Positions 44,201 through 58,380 of a stretch of 64,000 nucleotides of DNA are shown here, piece after piece. This DNA comes from Bolinopsis microptera (lineage: Eukaryota; Ctenophora; Tentaculata; Lobata; Bolinopsidae), in contig NC_087072.1 in the NCBI RefSeq assembly GCF_026151205.1, forward strand, positions 16,073,669 through 16,137,668. The letters run 5' to 3'. Position 1 is the first letter of the stretch. Each line of letters starts with the position of its first letter. The notes under the pieces are model-generated. The model had not been told where the DNA came from. It saw only the letters and a program-made list of their open reading frames with translations, and did no database searches. The translations under genes were made by a program, and so were the position numbers.

Positions 44201-47200
44201 TTGAACGGCCATGAGAGAACCTAATTTTTTCAACCGTCTTCAAATTTGACTCCAATTATGGGATCATGACAAATGACTCAACGGCGTAATACCTTCTGGT
44301 TAATTTCTAATATTTTTATGCGTCATTCAATTAGACTGCGGAAAAAATTGTTCAGAATAAACCGTTTACACTCGGAAGAAAAAAAATTACAGTATTTCAT
44401 GGTCGGTTAATCTAAAATACTACATGTTTTGCCAGTCAACAAACATCTTGTCCGAGTGATACTGGACTTGGAAGAGAAGGCTGGAACAGTTTTACCTCAT
44501 CCATAGCCTGTCATGAGACACACCGTCACACTTCTCGCAAGAGTGACAGTTAATCCTTGACAGTCTTCCTGCCTTACAACTGATAATCCACCTGTCTCAA
44601 ACACCAGGAGCAAGGCACGTGGTCAGGTGTTTAGTCACGTGATACAGCTCTTATCTCCTCATTGGACAGCAGATATTGGAGTAAAAGCAGAGAGATTGTA
44701 GACAAGCTTTCATTTCTCGTTTGACGATGACGCTTCAACTGCAGTTTCAGTTTTACAATAAACTTAAAAACACCGCAGCTGATAAGGAGGTAGGTTCTGT
44801 TTTTTACCCAGTTTCTAATTTCTCTTTAGGATATCAAGGCTTTTAAATGCAAACTGTCAAAGACACTGTTTCCTTCAACGTTTTTACTTTGATGTAGGAA
44901 CTTTATTTATTACCACAGATTTTCATATAATGTTTGGAGAATTGAACTTGTGGTCGGATGATAATATTTATATGACATTTGACATTATCGACAGGTATTG
45001 GAAGTAATCACAGGTTACAAGGTACAATCATGGATAGACAAGGATCCTCTGCAGATAGTCGACCTAGTCAAGGTAAGTTTTAGAATATATCCGTCATTAC
45101 ACCAATAATTGTAGAAAAGAGTAACATTTTGAATTGAAATTTGTTTCACATTTTACATAATACAGTGCAGCGAGAATTGATATTTGAGCACAGTTTATGA
45201 TTATGGAATGATTAACGAATGTTTAGCGATCATATCTTCATAGAAACCGGGGAGGGGAGACCAGGACGCGCAAGACAAGACCATGCTGAACGAGATTATC
45301 AACCATCTGTCTTTCTCAACTTCTTTCCGTGGGTGGATGTCCTTCCCTGACTACGGCACCTCAGCTCTCTACTATACCCCATGTCTAGAGGTCGAACTTA
45401 GAGGTGAGTCACATTGAGTTAACAAGATACAACTATTTAAGTATTTAACTATAAACTAAGGGTTGTGTTTTGCTCTGCTGGCACATTAGATATTTAGTTT
45501 TTAACACTCCGTCATTTCATTCGTTACTACAAAGTACACTTTAGCTCGTTAAATTTAAAATGCACTTTCGTACAATTACAGGGGGGGGGGGGGGGTCCGA
45601 AAGTCAGTGTGCAAACGTTGGGTCTTATACCTCCACCGTGTTTTATATTTGAGAGTTGTTGCTTTGCATTTGGCATACTGTACCTACTTGTTCGATGATT
45701 CCGTTACAAAAATTTGAATATTTTAGACCACGCCCATTCAATATGAAAACACCTATATTGTTCTGGTGACAAATTCCTCGAACCAGTGGTGGTAGTTAGT
45801 CATACCAGAAAGAATTATTTCAATTGGACAGTCAGTGACTGAGCTATTAAGGTTAACGTTTGTACACTAACTTTCGGCCCACCCCTCCCCCCCCCCCCCC
45901 CCACCCCTGTATATAAATATGTTGCGGAAAAAGTAGTGGCCATTTTCAAAGGTATGTCAACTTCTGCTCCAAACGGCCTTCCTAGTTGAAGTTTTTGGGA
46001 GCAATGTGGGAAACCTCCCTCCCCAATCCCCATGATGACATTTACATTTAGTTGAACGTATAATTAACAATTCCGAACACTAAAAAGGTTCACTATTCAG
46101 GGGTGGAATTTTGTTCGATGATCACTCCCTTTGAGATCTACCCACACTTTGATACACTAAGCTCTGAGGATTGTAAGATATTGGCTGTGTTCGAACATGA
46201 CATACAGAGGATAATGATCTACATCTGCAAGGAAGGCTCCGTGTGGAACAGGATCTACCTTCACTATGATGATCTGGAGAATCACGTCGTTCAGCAGGTA
46301 TGTTATTTCTTAGTCCCTGTTTCCCTTTCTTCTATTTTATGTTTTTCTAATTTCTGTTTTATTTAATCTCGATGAGATTAACATTTAATTAATAGCAATT
46401 AAACGAGCTGGACGCTGGTAGTGGTAAGAGATCGTAGGCTTATATAGGGTTAGCTGATGAACAATGAACAATGAACATTCGATATTTTCGTCCAAACTGC
46501 GATAGTTTAACAAGTACAACTCAGCTTATTTTACCTATCACGCATAATATTATAATTAGTAGATGTTGGTAAAGCAGGAATCTTAATTATTTCTTATTTA
46601 ATTTTATGACCTAGATAACTGAAAAAGACACTACCCGTCTGGTACTTTGTCTGAAGTGCTGCCCCTCATTCTGGCAGTCACTACCCGAGGTATGCATCTC
46701 AATTCTCATTTATTTTCTGGTACAATTTACTCACATGCCTATAATTTAACTGTAGTGAAAAAGATATCACAATAATTCAGCACGGACTCAGTAATGATTC
46801 ATCGAGTCGATGATTTAATATTCGATAGAAGTATTTAGCTTTTTATGATTATAATTTGTGAACCATTCTCGACAGACGGTTGCCCAAAAAAGAAAGAAGC
46901 TCTCCCGAGACCACTGTGCCGGCGATCAGCTGGAAAAGAAACTGCGTCTAAAGACCCCCTGGACAAGAATAAGGACCCTGACTGATGATGAGGAAAAGTG
47001 CGACATTCCAAAGTGCTCCACCCTCGTGTTGACATACCCAACAAACGGCTCAACACTCAGCAGGATCGTGTCCGGGTTCAAGAAGCACAAGTACCAGTGT
47101 TACTTCACCAAGTTTGATGATCTGAGGTACCCGGAGAACGGTATGAGGGGGAATGGAAAGTGCTGGATCGAACGGCTGATGGAGAGCAACCCACTGCACC

Positions 47201-50200
47201 TTGACAATATAAACTTGAGATATTCTCTAAAATGTCTGGAATCTCTGGGCTTCCAGTTTTTGGACAAGCTTCACAAGACCTCTACAGAACATAAGAATTC
47301 ATTCTTTAGATTCCTTCAGCAAAAGATAAAGGAAAACGATGTTGAAAGAATTGACTTGGTCACCCAGACCATTTTCAAGCTGGTGCAGGCTTTTGACAAA
47401 GACCCATTCTTGGACCCAGCAACTGTCTTCCAACTGTACTTTGACAAGGTTGACGTGAAGCCGTTCAACGTAGAGTCCCATTACCAATTTATCAAGAGGA
47501 TAGTAGTTACGCCGTCTAGAACCATCTTTGTGCCACCAGAGCCCATCGCTATAAACAGAATTCTTCGTCAGCACATAATGTACGTGGAGAATTTTGCTAG
47601 GGTCTGCTTCAGAGACGAAGACTTCTCTCAGTTCAACGTACATTCGGAGCAAGCGACATACAACGTTCGGAAAGTTATAGATGAGGGAATCAGGATCTCG
47701 GATGACATCGTGTTCCAGTTCTTAGCGTGCTCCAACTCCCAACTAAGATCGCAAGGACTCTGGTTGTTTTACCCACAGTGTCCCATCACAGTTGAGTCCA
47801 TCAGGGATAGCATTGGAGAGTTGAACAAGATGAAGACAACCCAAAAGTACGTGACTAGGATGGGGCTCGCTTTCACAGCAACTGACTTCTCCTTGTCTGA
47901 AGAAGTTGAAATCCAGGAGATTCCAGAAAAAGAGAGGATAGTTGGGAACAAAAGGTTTATCTTTAGTGATGGAGTAGGCTGTATCTCACCAGGAGTAAGG
48001 GACCTTATCGTGAAGGAGAAGTATGGGTATCAAGCTGACTATAAGCCAATAGCATTCCAAGTGCGGGTCGGAGGATGCAAGGGTATGGTTGCTGTAAACC
48101 CAGATCTAGATGGCCTACTACTTCAAATCCGTCCCAGCATGAAGAAGTTTGAGTCTACTCACAAGCAGATAGAGCCATGTGGGTACTCGGGGCCCAGAGA
48201 GTTGTACATGAACAGACAGGTAATAGCTATCTTACGGGCACAGGGGGTCCCAGACAACAACTTTATCTCCCTGCAAAACAAAAGTCTCATAGAGATAGCA
48301 GACATGTTGACTAAAGAACCACTTGCCTGCCACGAAATGGGATCAATGCTGAGGGTCAGGGTGTCTAATCTTGAGAGAAGTTCCATCAGAATAACAACAG
48401 AGCCATTCCTGCGAAGACAGCTTGTTTCTCTCTACAAGTTTAAGGTTCGAGATGCACTAAACAAGACTCGCTTTAGGATCGACATTGACAAAGGCAGACA
48501 AATGAAGGGAATCATGGACGAGACAAACACTCTCAACTATGGAGAAGTGTTTGTTCAGTACACCGAACTCAACGGGACTAACTTGAAAAGAATCCTTATA
48601 GGCGACCTGTTTGTCACTAAAAATCCATGTCTCCATCCAGGTGACCTAAAACGAGTCCGGGCCGTTGACGTTCCAGAGCTTAGGCATCTGTATGATGTTG
48701 TGGTGTTCCCTTCAAAAGGACAAAGGCCCATACCTAACGAACTATCAGGTTCAGATCTTGATGGTGATGAATATTTCGTATGTTGGGAGCAAATGCTGAT
48801 GCCAAAGAAAGATTGCGAGGCTGCTGAGTACTATGTTGAGAAATTAGATCCGATAAAAGACTCCTCAACCGAGCCACCGCCGGAGTTCGCCGATGCTCAA
48901 ATTAATGACTTTGTCTTCAACTACATAACCAAGGGTTCCAAATTGGGTCAGATCAGCAACGCCCATGCTATCTGGGCCGATCGACTAGAAAAGGGTGTCC
49001 TCTCCAAACAATGTGTTTCTCTAGCTGAAAAACACAGCGATGCAGTTGACTTCATAAAAACTGGCATAGCACCAGTCTTCGACTTTTCCGAGAGAAGCTT
49101 GATCTACCCAGACTGGATGATGAAGCCAGACAAAGCCGCTTATAGCAGTAAAACTGCAACAGGGAAGATGTTCCATATTGTACAGGGTTTGGAGCACTCG
49201 GTCCTAGATCTGAATATTCCTGAAGAAAACATCGCCCCGGACGAAATATTCCTACTGGATGAAGGTCCAACGGATGAGGAACTAGAGAGTGCTACCAAAC
49301 TTTACACAACGTATTGTACGGAGTTATCCAACATCATGGTGGCCTACGGAATTGCAGATGAAGGAGATATTGCTGCTGGCTGTTTGAACTCCATAAAGAG
49401 AAGCCTCGCTAAGGAGCATGAACGGAACTATGATATGCGGGAACAGTGCCTGTCCATGTTTAGATCCCTCCAAAGGAAGTACAGAAGAACGTTCTTTTCA
49501 AACCTTGGTGTATCTCAAGAGAACTGGAGACAGGAAGAAGAGAAGGTGCTGAGACAAGCTGCAGCCTGGTACTTTGTCACTTATCACAAACCACAACCAT
49601 ACCAAGATCTCATCCTGCTTAGCTTCCCCTGGTGCGTGGCTAACATTCTCATCAGGATTCCAGAGCTCATGAACACGTCAACAATACCTAACTCGATAAG
49701 AGACAAGCTGAGGGCAGAGCTGAGAGAATGGTACGGTGTCAAGTTGAGGAAAGGAGCTGAGTTCAAAGATCGAGGTAAAGAAGTCCTGAAGCTTTTGAAT
49801 AGTCCTGAGATGGTCAGTGTGACAGATATTAGCCGATACACCTATGGACTGATTATTGGAGAAGCCTTTATTTATTATGTGAACGAATCTCCAAAAGATT
49901 TTGCTCTTGAACTAAAGAGCTGGCTAGCGAAGCAAAGTTTCGACGCAGACGTTTCGGGTGAACTGAAAGACTTAGCGACAGACTTCCAAAAATCGAGCGA
50001 AAATTGGGCTGTCTCAGAAATCTGCGTGAACGATAAGATGATGAAAGTTATTGTCACAAATGATAAACTCTTGCTGAGAAAGGTGAAGATCTTAAAACAG
50101 TACTGCCAAAAGTACAAAATTCTGGGTCACACCATGTTTTTAATCTTAAACTGGGCTGAAAAGAACAACATAACCACTAACGCGGGTCTGGAGGCAGATA

Positions 50201-53200
50201 TTGGGATAAGCTTCCTGGAATTCATGTTAAGGAAACAAGATGGCCAGATCTATGAGATGTCCGAAGAGTCCTACCTCCTTGATGATGTGATAATCGGTCA
50301 GTATCCCCTCAAGAACACAGCCACGTTGTACCTGGAGTATCTGAAGTACATAATAGGAGACTGCAAGATGGAAGGAGAAGATGACATCCTAGGGACTGAT
50401 CTACTGGAGATTGCTCGTACACTACTCGGAACTGAAAAGTGTATGATCGCACTGATGAGAGAGTATCATTTCGTTTCCTACGCTCTCAAGTTCGAGTCTA
50501 ATGAGAGCTACAAGCAGAACAATATCATCAGGAAAAAAGATAAGAAGATGTGCTTCAACATTGCTCGAGCTACTTCCTTCTGTTCGAGCTTCTTTAACGA
50601 TCCCGACATCACTGAAACCTTCGAGACGGGCCAAAAGATCGAGATAAAGATCAGAGAGACGGAACTGGGATCTATTAACGCTCTGGTGTTGGAAATTTGG
50701 GGTGACAATCCCCAGAAGATGAACGAAATTGCCGATGCTTTTGAAATCGACGAAGATAGATTTCAATTATTTGGCAACTATTTGTTCATCCGTCAAAAGA
50801 ATTTCAATCAATTCAATTTCCTTGCTCCAAAGACGATCGACAAGCCGCTTAAAAAGTATTTCTCCCTCCGGAAGCACGAGTCAAAGCCTCGGGAGAAAAA
50901 TCCACTGAAACACGATATAGATCCGATGTATTACAATAACGATAATAACAATAGAGACGAGAGTTTGAAGGAGCTGGTCTACAGGGAGATTCTCCGAAAG
51001 ACCCGTCTGATGAGAGATGGGCTCTACAACCAGATTTCTCACGGGAAACTGACCATCAACACCACTTTCGGAAAGCTGAAAATCAAACGGTGTGAAAATG
51101 GTAGTCTGGACAAAGAATACATGTCTTTGTTCCTAGACACCAAAGGAAACATCTTAAAGAAACTTAGAGGAGTCACCAAAGCTACTCCAAAGGTAACGAC
51201 AAGTTACGTGTTTAATGTGATATACGAGGGTATTTCCTACAAAGTACATTTCGACAAATTCCACAAACTGAAGTCGCTATCTTTGACTGACATCGTATGG
51301 ACAGACATGATGATCCTGCATGACCGGGGAGTAGATATGAACATCATGATGACATCAACCCACTCGCTGAAAGGGGAGCGTTTGAACCATCTACCCTTAA
51401 CATACGAGCTTTTTAGAGGCACTAAGAAGTGGATTGATCGGGTAGACAATGGGAAAGGGATCCAACTAATAGATAGGAACGAAATACCTTGCTTCATTTC
51501 CTCCATAGAAGTGATTACAGAGAAACAGTACAAGTTCTGGAAGGATCCTGCTCTGGCCGATATGACAGTTTCTGAGCTGACAGTCGAGGTGTATCAGGGA
51601 TTGGAAAAAGGTTTCGTAAGGCACTCCAGGACTTATTTTGAGCTTAGACTCTCAGCGACTATAGACACCCTCTTAAACACAGAGTTCTTGAAGACATATG
51701 AGAATGTGGCGCTGGATATAGCCACTGTGGATATGAATACACGAACACCTAGAAGAAGTGGGAGTTGGAGAGCCGCGACCTCTGACCCAGACTCAGTTCC
51801 AATTCTTCCACGCAGACCCAACAAAAGTGGTCCTCGCCAGACTACTGAAGACAGTGCACCTACCATTACCAACATCTACCCCTCACAGTTTCCCGGAATA
51901 GCCGAGGAAAATTCAGTTGCGAGTCGTAGTAATGTGAGTACCGGTGCTCCATCATTGACCAGGTCTGGTGACTTACCACCTTCAACTAGTAACAGTGTCA
52001 GTAGACTAGCAAGACAAGTTAGGATGAGAGCCATGGCAACCAGTGGAGATCACGACGAGTTTGAGCAACTCACTCCTCAACAGTTGGAAAGTAAAGACGG
52101 ACTTACAACAGAAGATTACATATTTCAAGTTGAACAGCCACCGGTTTTTCACCCCATCCCAGGTCCGAACTCCAGCTTTACCAACTACACAGATTTGCAA
52201 ATCGGAAATGATATTTCTTATCATCATCCTCTTAGTTATCCTACTGTTATTGGAACGCATGATCCATCCGGTGATGAACTAAGTCTTAGCTTGGATCCTA
52301 CAACTGTTCAGGGAATAGGAGCTGGATATCAACTATCTTCACAGGAATCCAATGAAGCACCGGAGCTTGAGGATCTGGATCAGTTTGACATGACCTTCTT
52401 GGACCCCACACAGCTGCTCCCAACACACGAGATAACAGAACCAAAATCTCCGTCTCCACACAGCAACGCTTCCTCTGGTCCCGACATTATTCTGGTGGAA
52501 CAAACCTTTACGGAGTGTCCAGGATCAGGTGTTTCTGGTAACCCCTTTGAGGAGGAAGTTCATGATGAACCTAACGTCAGCGATTATGAAGACAGGAAAT
52601 TCTTGGATTAGCTCCTCTAACTGCCCTTATACTCCTTAGGTAAGCTTCTTAGGTTATTAAAGTTATGTCAGGTGAAATTAGCCCTTGATCGAACCTGAGT
52701 GGTCAGAGATCAATTCAAGTGTATATTAGAATTCAAATTAAAAATGGAAGAACGTTCAGTTTTCAATCTGACAATATTATATACACGATTGAAATTCTTG
52801 AACTGGCTTCGATTAGCTGAAATCTTTATAAATAGCTGATTTGCGAGTCATGCTAGGGTTACCATATAGTTCGGAAAATATATAAGTTTTAAGAACGACA
52901 CTCTTTCAGGTGAAAGGAGGTTCCTGACGTTTTGAAGCACCTACCCATTTTGAAGCGGAACTGTGTTTTGTTATTTTAGATTTTTTTCAACAATATTGAC
53001 ACTTGAAAATGCATTTAAAAGCATGAGCATATCTTTATTTGATCAGTTTTTTAGATGAAAGGTTTTACACATACCAAGTTTTAAGTTGAAAATAGTTTGT
53101 ACAGATTTGATGCAGTATGTTTTGAGCGAATCATAGATTTGTTGAACTTAAAATCTTCCAGTTGGATTGAATGATTGAATATTTAAGCTAATATCGTTTT

Positions 53201-56200
53201 TGATAAATGTTAATTTCGTTATGAATAAATGAACTTATTGCTTAATAGTCATTTGTCCAAGATACAATATTTTTAGTTTATTAGACGATGCTAAAAGTTG
53301 TTGGAAAACTAAAATAAACTCACTGATCAAACATAGCAAAGACTTCAGAGGTAGGCTGATGTATCGTACAGAGCACAGTTCTGTTTGCTTTAGCTAACTT
53401 TCCAATAATTTTAACAATATTCCTTGCCATGAATGAGTCCAGACCTGAAATAAAACTATTAAATATATGAGACTATGATACATTGTATCAGGATAATGTG
53501 GTACTCTCCTTGTGTATAAGAATAACAGAGTAAGCAGCATGTAAATCATTACCGCTGGTAGGCTCATCAATGAAGAGGAGTGGAGGGTTCATGAGGAGTT
53601 CACAAGCAACTGACAGTCTCTTTTTCTCTCCGCCAGAAATACCACGAATCATACCACCAGGCTGCCCACAGAGGCTGTTCTCTATTTTCTTCAACCCCAA
53701 CTAGAAACGAGAGAAAGTTAATACAAATCTGAACAGATTTGACAGGCAATGCATGGTCAAAATGTCCATCACATATATTTTAACTCTTATTACAACAGCG
53801 TAAGAAAAATTGAAGTTAATCATTGCCATGATAACCATTTGATATCGTATTTAGATCGCACGATTAAATCGATCGACGCGAATCGAATCTTGATGCATTG
53901 CGCCATGTCATGCATCCTGAGCTGGATACGCTACATATTATATGCATGAGCGCGATGCATGCAATCATAAATCAAGAGGCTTGCATATATTGAACATATT
54001 GACACGGGTGCAGAGTTGAGTCTGTACGGAACCTAGTAGTTTCAGATCCTTGTTTAACTTGCCGTACAGCAAGGTCATCCACTACTTTAGCCCGGCGAGG
54101 CACATAACTCCCTCTACAACTCCATGACAAATGTTTCATATATACTAGCCGAATTCACAATGCCATGTGCGCGCGCCGCGCCATGCGCTGCTGCATGCGC
54201 TGCATCGATTTAAAACAACCGCGCGTCAAAGAATTAAATTAAGGCCATCGCGCGCTGCAGAATCTAGATCAAGAAACCGGTCACGTACTGTCCCTAGAGG
54301 GTAAAATTAAAATACCGCATCAATTACCACCAGCCGACTCAGAATACGAACGTCGTTCTACAGCTGAGGTTGTGCCTTGCATAGAATTCAGAATGTAATC
54401 CACTTTTAGTTTCTACCATTGAACCCCTCCAGGAGTATCAAGCGCTAAATTGCCGGCCAACACCGTCTTTAAAAAATCTATGATGCTGTTGCAATTTGGA
54501 CCAAAATTTGTAAGCTTTTGAACAAAAAATTTAAAGAATGGACTTTTTCGGCTCTTTGCCACCGCTGTTCTTGACTGACTCCAGTGCTCAAATCACAATG
54601 AATGTAGACTGCCGGTGAAGAATGAAGATTATGTGTATCGTGTAAATTATACCATTTAACTCAATTAAACCCCACAATCTACTTCCAAGCTTTTTAAAGG
54701 CTGAAATCAGGAAGGATTATACCGACTTTTGTGCGGAAATTCTATTTTCAAGTTTTTCGTGGAGGAATTTTGCGTAAATTCTGGACGAATGCCGAGCACA
54801 GTCATTAGTCGTTACACTTAACAATATTCCATGTGACTAGCAGAGTGATTATATTTCATCATCGAAGTGTAGTTTCAGTGTCTAACTTCACCAAATCACA
54901 CAAACCTCGTGTAAAACTTTGTTTACTTTTCTCTTTTTCTCCTTCATTTCAACATCTCGCCCCATTCTGAGATTCGCCTGAAATGTTAAACATATGTATA
55001 AATGTGACATATTAAATATTAATAATCAATTCTGGGTATGTGTCGTGTCTAGGCATTTGTAACTCATATTTCGTAGCCGTAGAGTAACCATAAAAAGTAA
55101 ACTACAAAACACAAAAATTGTTTGATAGGCTTGCTGAATATTACATTAATTTAATTTGGAAATATTATGACTAGGAATTAGATTTTTAAATTCCTCACTT
55201 TAAGCCACTGGGATGTAGGGACACACACTATTATTATTAAAGCAAGCTTCTAGTTTCGGGATAGCCTGTAGCAGGCAACGCTCGATACTAATGATTCTAC
55301 AGACCTACACAAGTGCAAGTAAGTAGGTAAATATTTCATGCTAGGCATGTGGCACCCATTACGGACACGCAGACTAAAATTAATGGAAATAATTACCGGA
55401 CTTTATTTTTCACGGACCTTAAAGGACCAGTTAACTGAAAAATTTGTAGTCTCCAATTTGGCTAAGATTTAAATCAGCTGTGACAAACTGGTAAAGAATC
55501 GTATCGCCGAAAGAACCAACTCTCTAGCGTACGTGTAACGCGTGTTATTGCAATAATAAGCTGTGGCCTCGTGACGTCACGAAGTCCCTCAGTGCGCGCT
55601 GACATAGCGTAATACGTTGCAAATGTTTATCGTTGTCATTAAAACACGTGTTACTCACTCAAATTTTAGAATTATGACTATTACCCGAGTTCTCCAAAAT
55701 CCTTATAGTTTTGGCTATCATCCTAACTAAAGGAATAGCTGATTGGATGTACAGTGCTCACGTCATGATTTTAAACAGTGATATAGGTTCTTGGACAGAG
55801 GCGGTTGAATGTACGGTTAGAAAGTTTCTGCTATTACAGTTCTTATGTCATATGTGATAATTTTGGATTGTTTTCATTGCTTAATTACACAAGCAGGGAG
55901 ACTGTACCGATTATTTTTCCCCAGTCCATGAAACTCTAACGAATTTAAAAGGATCTAGATAAGTAGGAGATAGTTTGTTCAATTCCGAGAGCAATTATAT
56001 TTATAGCATAGCGAAATTTCTAACTTTAATCTGCATGTGTCAGCCAGTACAGGAGACAAGAAGTCTGGCTACTTTACGGCCGTTCCTCTGGGACCATTAG
56101 TAGAAGTAGCTTCTATCAGAACAGTGCCGTGGGAACAGAATTCCCGCCAAAATACCCGGTCTACCAAATAGTAATAGTGATTGGAGTGTACGGTGTGCGG

Positions 56201-58342
56201 TGTGTTACAGTTTTGAATTATACTTCGGCTTACCTAGCTGTTATCCTAATTGCATTATCATCGGTACATAACATAAATAAACTACTGGTAAGTTTAAATA
56301 CCAAGTGCAAACGTGTTCAGTCAATCGACCCACTGAACAAATATAGAATTTCCAAGATCCTATTATTCTTTGGCCATATATTAATACGGCACGATCGATT
56401 GTTAGATGGTTAAACGACTATACAATTCTAAAACTATGAGCTAGCACTTTAATCTAAAAATACACTTTTTATATTACTCCTGATTTTTACATTTCACGTA
56501 AAACATTGTCGCCACAGGTTGATCATGGACACTAACAGCTTAATTTGAGATAAATGACTATGAGTTTCTCTAAAGTTAACTCTAAAGTTGTGTAATCCAG
56601 TCATTTATGGACATTTATGGAAATGAACCTGCAAATGTTCAGATACTCACGAAACTTTGCACAGACCTTCCCGAAGGTATGAATAAACGATTTTCGTTTG
56701 GAGACATTTGTTTGACAGTGGAGAAAACCCAGGAGGACCACGCCCATATTGACCCAATAACGTAACCGACCCCTTGCTTCTGAAGGTCGTAGATACTTCA
56801 AAATAGGCTTAAACGAAGCCACATATGCATGTTTATATAGGAGTTATCGAGCAACACATGGCCTAAAATCCTTACTTTTCGAGAAATTCGCCAAAAACCA
56901 TTTTGGGCGTGGTGCTGAGCCCATTTTCGATAGGATCGTGATAGAGTCTTTAGACACTAGACAGGGTGCAAAAGAACCGCAATTAGCATATTAATATATG
57001 ACTTACGAACAAACATATGCCTTAAAGTGCTTACTTTTTCAGTTATTGGCGAAAAACTGATTTTCGGTTCCAGAAATCATGCAAAACTATGGGTATCTGG
57101 TAAATTGGGCTATGAAGGTTTTTGAATGTGTGCAAATTGTGCAGAATGGCCATGTTTATATACAACTTATGAAGCAACATGTACCCTAAATTACTTACTT
57201 TTCGAGTTATTCGGGGAAAAACATTGTATTATGTCCATTTTCTACCTGTAAAATACATTCTCACGAGCTCCTCTGCGCGCGCAAGGGACTTCGTGACGTC
57301 ATCGCCAAAATAATACAAACGCTATTTACACGCGTTAGAGAGCAGTTAGAGATTTAGGAATTTCGACTCGTTGCTTAGTTTGCTATTAATCACAATCTGT
57401 CAAAATATGAGTATAACTTTTTTTTCAGTTAACTGGTCCTTTAATGCCACAGAAATTATTTTCACGGACATAATTATTCACGCTAAGGTCTTCAGCGTGA
57501 AAGTAATGTTCGTGATAATTATGTCCGATAAGGTAAGCTACACATTGTTTTCTTTGCTAACATTAAAATTAAAAGATACGTGAAACACACAAATCATATC
57601 CACTTGTATTGATAGTACAAGGAAATACACAAATCATGTTTATTGTTGTATACACTGTACACTATACCTAGCTGTTCAAAGAGGAACACATTCCATTTCC
57701 GTGCATATATCCTTAAAGTGAAAATGAAATAAAAGCGTATTTCAAGAGGAATATATCATAGGGATTATAATAAGAAAACAACCTTATCGTAGTTACAATA
57801 AAGAGAGTGGTGTACCAATGTAAACTCACGTGAAACATTAAGACCTCTTTGACTGTTAGAGTTCCAATAAAGAAATCCTCCTGTTGGACGTACGCAGAGA
57901 GAAGGGATGTTGTGCGGCCCGTCAGTGGCTTTCCGTTCACTAGAATCGTACCTGAAAATTGTATATTATTCATCTTATTTTTTGATGTATTTAACGTACT
58001 TGGTGATAGTTACCAATTCAAAACTTATTTTAAAGCCTAAATCCGGAATTAAGATAACAGAAATGAGCAGTAAAACTGGTAACCATCACCATATTCAAAA
58101 TTTTACTAGTGAACGAGAGTAAGCAAGCAGTTTACGTGCTACATTGTCGCAACATTTGTGAACTGCTGTCTGTAACCTTGGTTATTATGCTTGTAAGTTA
58201 GAATATCTGGAGGTTTGATATTCAAATGCCTGGCCTGCCTGCCGTCTCATTTGGTGTAATTAACCGGCTATTTAAAACATTTCTAGGATTAAAGACCAGA
58301 CCTAAGTACTGTCTAATACCCTGTAATCCTGTAGTACCCACT

Positions 58343-58380
<38 letters not shown>

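Noticed and set aside
46858-46875. Six codons in frame upstream of RdRP exon 6
   Set aside because: The frame opens here without an ATG, and a good acceptor (TTCTCGACAG) ends at 46875. The upstream exons join in phase, so this is intron.
44727-52611. Viral RNA polymerase insertion
   Set aside because: The catalytic motif is DLDGD with FSDGVG and HPGD blocks, which is the cellular two-barrel RdRP family, not viral GDD polymerases. The gene has host introns.
56129-56413. Membrane-like 94-codon frame inside the 2-kb TTAA element
   Set aside because: There is no transposase similarity, and similar hydrophobic frames arise by chance in AT-rich DNA.
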